NCBI GenBank assembly: GCA_030427405.1 | Contig: JAUHXK010000010.1 | Span: 1 to 64,000 of the forward strand | Direction of reading: 5' to 3' | From: Alphaproteobacteria bacterium | Lineage (GTDB): Bacteria; Pseudomonadota; Alphaproteobacteria; Rhodobacterales; Rhodobacteraceae | DNA length: 64,000 bases | Part shown: one piece after another, positions 26,787 to 35,130 of the stretch | Numbering within the stretch: the first letter of the stretch is position 1 | How the letters are laid out: each line of letters begins with the position of its first letter | Position numbers and translations under genes: made by a program | The notes under the pieces: model-generated | Seen by the model: the letters and a program-made list of their open reading frames with translations, nothing else | Told to the model about the DNA's origin: nothing | Databases searched by the model: none

Positions 26787-28672
26787 AAACCTCGATAGCC
26801 ACCGTATCAATTTCCGGCAATCTGCGGGAAAAGCTCGATGCAATCGCGAAAGTCGGGTTCGACGGGATCGAAATTTTCGAACAGGACTTTATCGCCGACA
26901 CGGGCACCCCGCGTGAAATCGGCGACATGATCCGCGACCACGGGTTGGAGATCACCCTGTTCCAGCCATTTCGTGATTTCGAAGGCCTTACCGGGGATGC
27001 GCGAACGCGCGCCTTTGATCGCGCCAAGTTCAAGTTCGACACAATGGTTGAGCTGGGAACAGATCTCATTCTGGTTTGCTCGTCGGTCCATCCTGACGCT
27101 TTGGGCGGGATCGACCGCGCGGCAGATGATTTTCGCGAGCTTGGGCAGCTCGCTGCCGAACGTAATTTGCGCGTCGGCTATGAAGCGTTGGCCTGGGGGC
27201 GCCACGTCAACGATCACCGGGATGCGTGGGAAATCGTGCGGCGAGCCGATCATCCGAATATCGGGCTCATACTCGACAGCTTCCACACGCTGGCCCGCAA
27301 GGTTGACCCCAACACCACCCGCAGAATCCCCAGTGACAAGATCTTCTTTGTCCAGTTGGCGGATGCGCCGCTTATTGACATGGACTTGCTCTATTGGTCG
27401 CGACACTTCCGAAACATGCCGGGCGAGGGGGATCTGGCGGTGACCGATTTCATGCGCGCCGTGGCGGCGACCGGGTATGATGGTCCGATCAGCCTTGAAA
27501 TATTCAACGATCAGTTCCGGGGCGGAAGGCCCGAAGGTCTGGCGCGCGACGGCTATCGTTCGCTGGTAGCCCTGATGGATGACGTCCGCCAATCAGAGCC
27601 GGGCATCAAGATCAAGGTGCCCGAGATACCGGACCGCATTCGTGTCGATGGCGTGGAATTCATCGAGTTTGCGACCCGTGGTGAAGACGCAGCAGCGCTG
27701 TCAAAGCTTTTGCGCACCATGGGTTTTGCGCATGTCGGCAATCATATCTCGAAGAAGGTCGCGCTTTGGCAGCAAGGGGACATACGTATCATTCTGAACC
27801 AGGAAACCACAGGTTTTGCGCATTCCGCCTATATTACCCATGGGACTGCTATCTGCGATGTTGGCCTGAAGGTCGAAAATGCCGCGGCCACTTCCGCGCG
27901 TGCGGCCGCTTTGGGTGCGGTTTCCTTCGATCAGGAGGTCGGGCCCGGAGAGCTTGAGATTCCGGCAATTCGAAGCGTCGGCGGAAGCGTCATGCATTTC
28001 GTCGACGACGAAAGCGGGCTATCGGACGTATGGTCGGTCGAGTTTACACGGGCCGATTCCGAGCCTGTGGTTGGCGCAGGCCTGCGAATGGTGGACCATG
28101 TGGCCGAGACCATGAACTACGATGAGATGCTCAGCTGGTCGCTTTTCTACACCTCGATCTTCGATATGCATCGCACGCCTGTGGTAGATGTGATCGACCC
28201 GGACGGGCTCGTGCGTAGCCAGGCCATCAAGGCAGGTGAGGGCGCCGTGCGGATCACCCTCAACGGTGCCGAAACCCATCGCACACTTGCCGGTAGCTTT
28301 TTGGCAGACAGCTTCGGAGGGGCTGTCCAGCATGTTGCATTTGCAACCGACGATATCTTTGCAACCGCCCGACAGATGATGGAGGGTGGGTTTGAACCGT
28401 TGCCGATGACAGGAAATTACTACACTGACTTGCAGGCGCGATATGGGTTGGATGCTGCCCGCGTCGAAAAGATGAAAGCCCTCAGCATCCTTTACGATGA
28501 AGACGCCGACGGGGCCTTTTATCAGTTTTACAGCAAGCCATTTGCAGGTGGGCTGTTCTTCGAAATCGTGCAGCGGATCAAGAATTATGACGGATACGGC
28601 GCACCGAACGCGCCGTTCCGAATTGCCGCTCAGAAACGACTGATGCGGCCCAAAGGGATGCCGCGCCTCTGA
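26783..28672 (+). CDS. quiC: 3-Dehydroshikimate dehydratase, fused to HPPD-like domain (QuiC type)
   Basis: This 629-residue two-domain protein has an N-terminal xylose-isomerase-like barrel (about 1-280; GFDGIEIFEQDF, GLILDSFHTLAR, FFVQLADAP, ISLEIFND) that dehydrates 3-dehydroshikimate to protocatechuate. The C-terminal part (about 300-620) resembles 4-hydroxyphenylpyruvate dioxygenase and keeps two likely iron histidines (MVDHVAETM, VQHVAFATDD) and a glutamate (GLFFEIVQR). Bacterial QuiC proteins with this fusion are known; the role of the second domain is unclear. It overlaps aroE by 4 bases. The protocatechuate-cleaving genes are not in the window. Confidence 0.9.
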   Translation: MKTSIATVSISGNLREKLDAIAKVGFDGIEIFEQDFIADTGTPREIGDMIRDHGLEITLFQPFRDFEGLTGDARTRAFDRAKFKFDTMVELGTDLILVCSSVHPDALGGIDRAADDFRELGQLAAERNLRVGYEALAWGRHVNDHRDAWEIVRRADHPNIGLILDSFHTLARKVDPNTTRRIPSDKIFFVQLADAPLIDMDLLYWSRHFRNMPGEGDLAVTDFMRAVAATGYDGPISLEIFNDQFRGGRPEGLARDGYRSLVALMDDVRQSEPGIKIKVPEIPDRIRVDGVEFIEFATRGEDAAALSKLLRTMGFAHVGNHISKKVALWQQGDIRIILNQETTGFAHSAYITHGTAICDVGLKVENAAATSARAAALGAVSFDQEVGPGELEIPAIRSVGGSVMHFVDDESGLSDVWSVEFTRADSEPVVGAGLRMVDHVAETMNYDEMLSWSLFYTSIFDMHRTPVVDVIDPDGLVRSQAIKAGEGAVRITLNGAETHRTLAGSFLADSFGGAVQHVAFATDDIFATARQMMEGGFEPLPMTGNYYTDLQARYGLDAARVEKMKALSILYDEDADGAFYQFYSKPFAGGLFFEIVQRIKNYDGYGAPNAPFRIAAQKRLMRPKGMPRL

Positions 28673-28681
28673 ACGGCAGAA

Positions 28682-28705
28682 GGGCGGAGAACAATTTCCC
28701 CGCCC
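28682..28705 (+). terminator. Stem-loop after quiC (possible terminator)
   Basis: GGGCGG (28682-28687) pairs with CCGCCC (28700-28705) between the convergent quiC and uxuB genes, 10 bases after the quiC stop. Only a short ATTT follows, so termination strength is doubtful. Its position between convergent genes is what one expects of a bidirectional terminator. Confidence 0.35.
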
Positions 28706-28749
28706 ATTTGCGGCGGTCAAACAAGATCGCAACAATGCCCGCCGGGCTG

Positions 28750-30231
28750 TCAGGGAGTGGTTTCGTGCCGGGATGCGGTTTTCAGGATCGCTGCCTGAAC
28801 CCCATCTGCCAACATCAGGTCCAGAAGGTCGGTAACAGCCTGCCGCCAGGGCGCGCTGTCGCGTAAGGGCGCCGGACAGAAACCGGGCAACCCCAGCAGG
28901 CGGGTTACGATGTCGCGCGCTGGTTCCGCCCCGTTCGAAGCCGTCAACTCTGCCTCTCGGGGGTCGCGCAGCGCGAAGGTCTCGCCCGCGTCGGTCCTGC
29001 CAAGCGTGTATCGCATCCAGGCTGCGGTGGCGAAGGCAAATGGCTCAAGCGGCAATTCCCGCTCCAACGCGTTCACGGCTGGCGCAAAGATGCGCTGCGG
29101 CATTTTCTCGGTCCCGTCCATGGCGATCTGATAGGTTTGGTGCCCGAGATGCGGGTTTCGGAAACGGTCTTCCAATTCGCGGGCGTATTCGGCGAAGTCC
29201 ACGGCCGGCAAAGGATCAATCGTGGCCGCAGCCGCCACGAGATGACGCCGGACCAGCGTTGAAAGGGCCGGGTCAGCCATGACGTCGCGGACATATTCGT
29301 GCCCTGCCAGAAAGCCGGAATAGGCCAGCATGGAATGGCTGCCATTCAACATCCTGAGCTTCATATCCTCATAGGGTTTGACATCATCAACGAAGATTGC
29401 CCCCCCAGCCTCCCAGTTTGGGCGGCCCGTTGGGAAATGGTCTTCGACGACCCACTGGCGGAAGGCCTCGCACTCGATTGCGGCCTCGTCACGGTGACCG
29501 ATCAGGTCTTCGGCGAGCGAAAGTGTCCCGGCACCTCGTGCGGGCGTAATGCGGTCGACCATGCTGGCGGGAAAGGCCACTTCGCCCGCAATGAAATCCA
29601 CCATATCGGGTGCGGCGTGGCGGGCGAAGTCCACCAGCAATCTGCGCATCAATGGGCCGTTCTCTGGCAGGTTGTCGCAGGACAGGACCGTAAACGGTTG
29701 AACCCCGGCGGCGCGGCGCTGGCCCAGGGCCCAGACCAGCAGACCGGCAAGGCCCTGCGGGTTGTCCGGGTCAGCCAGATCGGCGGCGATCGCGGGATGG
29801 GCACGGTCGATGCCGCCGGTGGCGCGGTCAATGCCGTACCCTTTTTCGGTTACGGTGATCGACACGATCCGCGTGGCGGGCGCAACCAGCGCCTCAAGCA
29901 CTGCCTGCCGGTCGGTTGTAAGGCCATAGGCCGCAGCCATTGCGCCAATCACCCGTGCGTTTGTGCCTTCGGCGCTGCGTTCGATAACTGTGTAAAGCCC
30001 ATCTTGCGGGGCAAGTTCTTCAGCCGGGGTCGTACTCCTGAGGCTGACACCTGTGATGCGCCAGTCGCCGCCCGAAGCCGCCAGTGCATCGTCGGTATAG
30101 ACGGCCTGGTGCGCCTTGTGGAACGCGCCAAGACCGATATGAACGATGCCGGAGCCGTGTGCGTCACGGTCATAGGCCGGGCGAAGGGCCGTATCGTGCA
30201 GGCCGTCGACTGATGTCAGGCGCTCGCTCAT
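28750..30231 (-). CDS. uxuB: D-mannonate oxidoreductase/fructuronate reductase (mannitol dehydrogenase family)
   Basis: This 493-residue long-chain polyol dehydrogenase has the N-terminal NAD site IVHIGLGAFHKAHQA (about residues 28-42), a middle block with CDNLPENGPL, DRITPARG and the catalytic-lysine region KPYEDMKLRMLNGSHSML near residue 295. The family reduces D-fructuronate to D-mannonate (UxuB) or oxidises mannitol and arabitol. Overlap by 3 bases with uxuA strongly favours UxuB. It is the second gene of a two-gene transcript running leftward from the 31.4 kb promoter. Confidence 0.85.
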   Translation of the reverse strand: MSERLTSVDGLHDTALRPAYDRDAHGSGIVHIGLGAFHKAHQAVYTDDALAASGGDWRITGVSLRSTTPAEELAPQDGLYTVIERSAEGTNARVIGAMAAAYGLTTDRQAVLEALVAPATRIVSITVTEKGYGIDRATGGIDRAHPAIAADLADPDNPQGLAGLLVWALGQRRAAGVQPFTVLSCDNLPENGPLMRRLLVDFARHAAPDMVDFIAGEVAFPASMVDRITPARGAGTLSLAEDLIGHRDEAAIECEAFRQWVVEDHFPTGRPNWEAGGAIFVDDVKPYEDMKLRMLNGSHSMLAYSGFLAGHEYVRDVMADPALSTLVRRHLVAAAATIDPLPAVDFAEYARELEDRFRNPHLGHQTYQIAMDGTEKMPQRIFAPAVNALERELPLEPFAFATAAWMRYTLGRTDAGETFALRDPREAELTASNGAEPARDIVTRLLGLPGFCPAPLRDSAPWRQAVTDLLDLMLADGVQAAILKTASRHETTP

Positions 30232-31436
30232 GCGCTCGCTCCGTACTGCAAACCAGCGATCACACCGCGCAACTCTGCCAGGCCCTTCAAACGCCCGATC
30301 GAGGGATATCCCGGTTGCGCCTTGCGGCCCAGGTCATCCAGAATGTCCTGCCCGTGATCAGGGCGGAAAGGGATCGACCAATCGGCGCGCCCGGCTTCCT
30401 TGCGGCGCGTTTCTTCGCGCAGGCAGGCGGCGATCAGCGCCACCATGTCGGTATTGCCGCCCAGATGCTCGTCTTCGAAGAAAGAGCCGCGAATAGCGTC
30501 GGTTTCGCGCCGGACATTGCGCAGATGCAAGAAGTGAACGCGCGCGCCCCAGCGATCCATCATGCCGGGCAGGTTGTTGTCGGGCCGGGCACCCAGCGAA
30601 CCGGAACAGAGCGTGATGCCGTTGGCGGGTCTGTCGACGGCGTTCATAACGGCGGCGTAATGCGCCTCGGTGGACATGATCCGTGGCAATCCAAGCAGGG
30701 GTACGGGCGGATCGTCGGGGTGGCAGCACAGGCGCAAGCCCAGTTCCTCGGCGGCGGGCACCACTTCGGACAGGAAGTCCACCAGATGCTGGCGCAGCGT
30801 GTCTTCGCTGATCGCGGCGTATTCCGCGATATGCTGGCGCACATCTTCAAGTGAAAAGTTTTCTGCAGCACCAGGCAGGCCAAAGACAACGTTCTTGGCC
30901 AGTTCTGCGCGCCGGTCCTCGCTCATCATGGCAAACCGTTCTGCGGCGGCCTCGCGCAGGGCGTCGTCGAAATCCTCTTCGGCGCCCGGACGGGCAAGGA
31001 TATGCAGGTCAAAGGCCGCAAAATCTGTCAGGTCAAAACGCATGCACGTCGCCCCGGACGGGCGGCGCCAGGCCAGGTCGGTGCGGGTCCAGTCGAGCAC
31101 CGGCATGAAGTTGTAGCAGATCACTTCGATCCCGGCTTCGGCGAGGTTCTTGAGGCTCACCTTGTAATTGTCGATATGCGCCCGCCAGTCGCCCTGCTGT
31201 TTCTTGATATCCTCTGACACCGGCAGGCTTTCCACTACGTCCCAGTTCAGGCCCGAGGCGCTGCCGTCCTTCATCGTGCCAATCTCGCGCTGGCGCTGCG
31301 CAATCTCTTCCGGCGTCCAGACCACGCCGGTGGGCACATGGTGCAGTGCTGATACGATGCCTTCTACCCCGGCCTGCAAAGTGTCGTCGATGGACACCAG
31401 GTCCTTTGGTCCGAACCACCGCCAAGTCTGCTTCAT
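30228..31436 (-). CDS. uxuA: D-mannonate dehydratase
   Basis: This 402-residue protein matches the UxuA family from end to end: WRWFGPKDLVSIDD at the start, GLNWDVVESLPV, the iron/manganese site region GLRLCCHPDDPPVPLLGLPRI, ITLCSGSLGARPDNN, and FLHLRNVRRE. It removes water from D-mannonate to give 2-keto-3-deoxygluconate. AGGAGA precedes the start on the minus strand. It diverges from the GntR gene, with 99 bases between the two start codons for the control region. Confidence 0.92.
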   Translation of the reverse strand: MKQTWRWFGPKDLVSIDDTLQAGVEGIVSALHHVPTGVVWTPEEIAQRQREIGTMKDGSASGLNWDVVESLPVSEDIKKQQGDWRAHIDNYKVSLKNLAEAGIEVICYNFMPVLDWTRTDLAWRRPSGATCMRFDLTDFAAFDLHILARPGAEEDFDDALREAAAERFAMMSEDRRAELAKNVVFGLPGAAENFSLEDVRQHIAEYAAISEDTLRQHLVDFLSEVVPAAEELGLRLCCHPDDPPVPLLGLPRIMSTEAHYAAVMNAVDRPANGITLCSGSLGARPDNNLPGMMDRWGARVHFLHLRNVRRETDAIRGSFFEDEHLGGNTDMVALIAACLREETRRKEAGRADWSIPFRPDHGQDILDDLGRKAQPGYPSIGRLKGLAELRGVIAGLQYGASA

Positions 31437-31485
31437 CTGTCGATCTCCTGAGTCGCTTGCCGCTTTCTAACATCTTTCAGGATTG

Positions 31486-31510
31486 ATTGCTAGTATGGCA
31501 GTATGGTACG
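31486..31510. promoter_or_regulatory. Putative GntR operator between uxuA and its regulator
   Basis: The gap between the divergent uxuA and GntR genes contains a tandem AGTATGG-C-AGTATGG (about 31494-31508) followed by TACGA. FCD-type GntR regulators often bind short repeats with TNGT/ACNA ends, and the location fits autoregulation plus control of uxuAB. No second copy was found elsewhere in the window, so the call rests on position and repetition only. Confidence 0.35.
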
Positions 31511-31535
31511 AAACATGAGGAGGAGACGAATCGCG

Positions 31536-32294
31536 ATGGCATACCGGCTTGCACCCAGTGAGACTGAGTCGAAGGAAATCGACCCGATGTCGGCCATCGC
31601 GCCGCAGATCTATGCCCGTCTGCGCGACGCCATCATCCGCAACGCCTTCCCCCCCGGCGAACGCCTGTCCGAGGCCGAGATTGCCCGCAGCTATGGCGTC
31701 AGCCGTCAACCTGTGCGCGAGGCCTTTATCAAACTGGCCAGCGAAGATTTGCTGGCAATCCTGCCGCAACGTGGCACCAGCGTGACCAAGATCGGTTATT
31801 CTGCGGTGCTCGACGCGCGCTTTTTGCGCGAAGCCATCGAAGCCGATATCGCAAAGATCCTGGCGCAATCCCCCGATCCTGCGCTGATCCGGGAATTGCG
31901 TGATCAGTTGAAAGCCCAGTCAAAAGTGGCGCGATCCGATCCGCTGGACTTCATCGGGCTGGATGAACGCTTTCACCGGACCCTGGCCGATGCTGCCGGA
32001 AAGCGCGGCGCCTGGCGCCTGATCGAGGGGCTGAAATCGCAAATGGACCGGGTGCGTTTCCTGTCGCTTGGCCATTTCCCCGTCAAGAAGCTGATTGACC
32101 AGCACACCGCCGTTGTTGATCGCATCGAGGCAGGAGACATCGCGGGGGCCAATTCGGCCATGCGCCTCCATCTGCGCGAAGTGCTGAGCGACCTGCCGCA
32201 AATCAGTGCGGCCAACCCGGAATTTTTCGACCTGTCGGACGGGGATTATCCCGATCCGGTCAATGCACCTATCCAAGGAGGAGTGGACAAATGA
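31536..32294 (+). CDS. GntR-family regulator, FCD (FadR) subfamily
   Basis: This 252-residue protein has a winged helix at about 20-85 (IYARLRDAIIRNAFPPGERL, SEAEIARSYGVSRQPVREA) and an all-helical FCD ligand domain with the metal histidines expected in LDERFHRTL and KLIDQHTAVVDRIEAGD. ATG 31536 lies about ten bases after GAGGAG. Upstream in-frame starts overlap that site. It is divergent from uxuBA and overlaps the TRAP binding-protein gene by 4 bases, so it is made with the transporter and probably senses a hexonate or hexuronate such as fructuronate. Confidence 0.87.
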   Translation: MAYRLAPSETESKEIDPMSAIAPQIYARLRDAIIRNAFPPGERLSEAEIARSYGVSRQPVREAFIKLASEDLLAILPQRGTSVTKIGYSAVLDARFLREAIEADIAKILAQSPDPALIRELRDQLKAQSKVARSDPLDFIGLDERFHRTLADAAGKRGAWRLIEGLKSQMDRVRFLSLGHFPVKKLIDQHTAVVDRIEAGDIAGANSAMRLHLREVLSDLPQISAANPEFFDLSDGDYPDPVNAPIQGGVDK

Positions 32295-33262
32295 CATTCA
32301 AGTGGAAACTGACAGCGGCCGCGGCGGCTATGGTTGCGCTGGTGGGCGGCACGGCTCAGGCGCAGGACATGACGCTGAAGCTGGGCCACCTTGCCAACGA
32401 AGACAACCCGTGGCACCTGGCCTCGGTCAAGTTTGGCGAGGAACTTTCCGCATTGACCGACGGACGCATCGCCGTCGAGGTCTTTCCCAACGAGTCGCTG
32501 GGCAAAGAGATCGACCTGATCAACGGCATGCAGCTGGGCACCGTCGACATGACCATCACCGGCGAAAGCCTGCAGAACTGGGCGCCCAAGGCTGCGCTTT
32601 TGGCGGTTCCTTATGCCTTCAAGTCCGTCGAGGATATGGACGCTTTCGCCTCGGGTGAGGCTGGGGAAGAGATCAAGCAGCAGATCATCGAAAAGGTGCA
32701 GATCCGCCCTATCGCCTATTTTGCCCGCGGTGCGCGCGACCTGACCTCGAACCGCCCGATTGCCCATCCCGATGACCTGCAAGGCCTGAAGATGCGCGTT
32801 CCGAACGTGCCGCTGTTTGTCGATGTCTGGTCGGCGCTTGGCGCAAGCCCGGGTCCGATGGCGTTCTCGGAAGTCTTTACAAGCTTGCAGAACGGCACGA
32901 TCGAGGCGCAGGAAAACCCGCTGGCGCTGATCCGTTCGGCCAGCTTCTACGAGGTGCAAAGCCACGTGAACCTGACCGACCACGTGCGGTCGTGGATTTA
33001 CCTGACCATCGCCGAATCCACCTGGAACCAGCTGAGCGAAGACGACCAGGCCGCCGTAATGGAGGCCGCCGCCCGCGCCCAGGCCTATGAGCGCGAGCTG
33101 TTCAACCAGAGCCTCGCTGACGACCGCGCCTTCCTTGAGGAAAAAGGCATGACCTTTGTCGAGGTCGATGCTGCCGCCTTCCAGGCCGCCGCAAAAGACG
33201 CGGTGCTGGCAAACGTCAACGACGAAATCAAGCCGATCGTCGAAGACCTGTTCTCGAACTGA
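32291..33262 (+). CDS. dctP: TRAP transporter solute-binding protein (DctP family)
   Basis: This 323-residue periplasmic protein has a signal peptide cut near GTAQAQDM and the DctP fold. LKLGHLANEDNPWH starts the mature protein, and the family arginine that clamps the ligand carboxylate is likely in LKMRVPNVPLF (about residue 170). AAGGAGGAG precedes the start. Sequence alone does not give the ligand. The neighbouring uxuAB and 5-dehydrogenase genes suggest an aldonate or hexuronate such as L-gulonate, L-idonate or D-mannonate. Confidence 0.88.
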   Translation: MTFKWKLTAAAAAMVALVGGTAQAQDMTLKLGHLANEDNPWHLASVKFGEELSALTDGRIAVEVFPNESLGKEIDLINGMQLGTVDMTITGESLQNWAPKAALLAVPYAFKSVEDMDAFASGEAGEEIKQQIIEKVQIRPIAYFARGARDLTSNRPIAHPDDLQGLKMRVPNVPLFVDVWSALGASPGPMAFSEVFTSLQNGTIEAQENPLALIRSASFYEVQSHVNLTDHVRSWIYLTIAESTWNQLSEDDQAAVMEAAARAQAYERELFNQSLADDRAFLEEKGMTFVEVDAAAFQAAAKDAVLANVNDEIKPIVEDLFSN

Positions 33263-33273
33263 TCCCGCACCGC

Positions 33274-33313
33274 TCTCCGGCGCTGCCGCTTCCCGGCGCC
33301 GGAGACCCTTTTT
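33274..33313 (+). terminator. Stem-loop with T run between dctP and dctQ (attenuator)
   Basis: TCTCCGGCGC (33274-33283) pairs perfectly with GCGCCGGAGA (33296-33305), followed by CCC and five Ts (33309-33313). This has the form of an intrinsic terminator, but it lies inside the operon 12 bases after dctP. Partial termination here would give more binding protein than membrane subunits. Confidence 0.65.
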
Positions 33314-33333
33314 CCGATTCAAGGTACCCGCCC

Positions 33334-33840
33334 GTGCCACGTGCCGACAGAATTATCCACTTGATCACCCGTATTGCCCAATGGGGCACCGGGCTCTCCT
33401 TTGCGCTGTTGATCGGGGCCGTGCTGTTGCAGGTCATCGGTCGGCTGACCGGTTTCGCCCCGGTTTGGACCGAGGAGCTGACCCGCTATGCGTTGCTCTT
33501 TGCCGTGGCCTTTGGGGCTGGGCTGGCGTTTCGGTCCGGCGATCTGGTGAATGTCGACGTGGTCTGCGAATATCTTCCCGGTCGATTGCCTTGGCTTTTG
33601 CGGCTGTTTTCGGCCATCGCCACGGGCGCGCTGGCGGTTTACCTGCTGCCACACGCCTGGCGTTATGTCGCCATCGGCAAGATGCAAACATCGCCCGCCC
33701 TGGGCGTGCGCATGGATGCCATCCATTTCACCGTCTTTCTGATGCTGGTCTTTCTGGCGGTTTTCGCCGCCCTCCGCGTGCTGGGAATGCTGACCGGCGC
33801 CGAAGACGGCAAGCCCGTCAAACCTGAAGAGGATCTCTGA
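33334..33840 (+). CDS. dctQ: TRAP transporter small permease (DctQ family)
   Basis: This 168-residue protein has four membrane helices and the DctQ hallmark near helix 2 (VWTEELTRYALLFAVAFGAG, about residues 44-63). It partners the large permease in Na+-driven uptake. The start is GTG 33334, with AAGG nine bases upstream; no ATG lies in a suitable place. The stop is 3 bases before the DctM start. Confidence 0.85.
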   Translation: MPRADRIIHLITRIAQWGTGLSFALLIGAVLLQVIGRLTGFAPVWTEELTRYALLFAVAFGAGLAFRSGDLVNVDVVCEYLPGRLPWLLRLFSAIATGALAVYLLPHAWRYVAIGKMQTSPALGVRMDAIHFTVFLMLVFLAVFAALRVLGMLTGAEDGKPVKPEEDL

Positions 33841-33843
33841 GCC

Positions 33844-35121
33844 ATGGACGTTGTCGTTCTGTTTTCCGTCTTCGTCGGCGGGTTGACGCTGGGAATTCCG
33901 GTGGCGATCACGCTTGGCTTGTCGTCGCTGGCCTACCTGTTGCTTGCCGGAATTCCGCCCGTGGTCATGCCACAGAAGATGTATGCCGGGATGGATGTCT
34001 TTGTCTTGCTTTCGATCCCCGGTTTCATCCTTGCCGGCAACCTGATGAACCAGGGCGGCATCACCGGCCGTATCATTCGCTTTGCCAATGCGCTGGTCGG
34101 CTGGATCAAGGGCGGATTGGGTTTGACCAACATCGCGGCCTCGATGCTGTTTGGCGGCATCACAGGCACAGCGGTGGCTGATGCCGCCTCGATCGGCGGC
34201 GTGATGATCCCCGGCATGAAAAAGGCGGGCTACCCGGCAGATTTCTCGGCGGCTGTCACCGCTGCATCCTCGACCGTGGGGCCGATCATTCCGCCCTCGG
34301 TCCCGATGATCATCGTCGGCGCGCTGTCGGGCATTTCGGTGGGCCAGATGTTTCTGGCGGGTGCCATCCCCGGAATACTGATGGGGCTGGCGATGATGGG
34401 CACGGCCTATGTGATTTCGGCCCGGCGCAACTTTCCGCGTCAGGAATGGCAGGGCGTGGGCGAAGTTGGCCGATCCTTTACGGGGGCCTTCTGGGCGCTG
34501 GCGATGACCTTTCTGATCATATACGGGCTGCTTTCGGGCCTTGCCACGCCGACCGAAACCGCCGTCGTGGCCAGCGTCTATGCCCTTATGGTCGGTGCCT
34601 TCATCTATCGCGAATTACCGTTGCACAAGATCCCCGGCATCCTTGTCGAAAGCGCGACCTCTGCTGCCGGTATCCTGGCACTGGTGGGCTTTGCCAACGT
34701 CTTTGGCTGGATCCTGGTCTCGGAACGCATCCCGCAGGCCATTGCCGACGGCGTGCTTGGTATCACTGACAACAAGTTCCTGGTGATCTTGCTGATCAAC
34801 TTGCTTCTGCTTTTCGTTGGCATGTTCATGGAGACCATCGCCGCGCTGATCATCCTCTTCGTGCCTCTGCTGTCGCTGGCACAGGCGGTGGGCATCGAGC
34901 CCCTGCACTTTGCCACCTTCGCGGTGCTGAACCTGATGATCGGCCTGACCACTCCGCCGGTGGGCGTCTGCCTGTTTGTCTGCGCCGGCATCGCCCGGCT
35001 GCCGTTGATGCCGGTGGTGATCGCCATCTTGCCGTTCCTTCTGACCAATATCCTTGTGCTGCTGGCCGTCAGCTATTTCCCGCCGCTGGCGACCTGGCTG
35101 CCCTCGCTCCTGACCAACTGA
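33844..35121 (+). CDS. dctM: TRAP transporter large permease (DctM family)
   Basis: This 425-residue integral membrane protein has about twelve helices. The family marks GGITGTAVADAASIGGVMIPGM, GPIIPPSVPMIIVG and the later LNLMIGLTTPPVGVCLFV are all present. It forms the transport channel with DctQ and receives ligand from DctP. The gene is 3 bases after dctQ and 9 bases before the dehydrogenase gene. The long opposite-strand frame across this region is a codon-bias shadow. Confidence 0.92.
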   Translation: MDVVVLFSVFVGGLTLGIPVAITLGLSSLAYLLLAGIPPVVMPQKMYAGMDVFVLLSIPGFILAGNLMNQGGITGRIIRFANALVGWIKGGLGLTNIAASMLFGGITGTAVADAASIGGVMIPGMKKAGYPADFSAAVTAASSTVGPIIPPSVPMIIVGALSGISVGQMFLAGAIPGILMGLAMMGTAYVISARRNFPRQEWQGVGEVGRSFTGAFWALAMTFLIIYGLLSGLATPTETAVVASVYALMVGAFIYRELPLHKIPGILVESATSAAGILALVGFANVFGWILVSERIPQAIADGVLGITDNKFLVILLINLLLLFVGMFMETIAALIILFVPLLSLAQAVGIEPLHFATFAVLNLMIGLTTPPVGVCLFVCAGIARLPLMPVVIAILPFLLTNILVLLAVSYFPPLATWLPSLLTN

Positions 35122-35130
35122 GGCCCTGAC

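Noticed and set aside
29299..30213. 304-codon plus-strand open frame opposite uxuB
   Set aside because: It is antisense to a well-supported mannitol-dehydrogenase family gene and has no recognisable motif or ribosome site.
32246..33340. 364-codon minus-strand open frame opposite dctP
   Set aside because: Composition is unnatural and the plus strand holds a complete TRAP binding protein with signal peptide and ribosome site.
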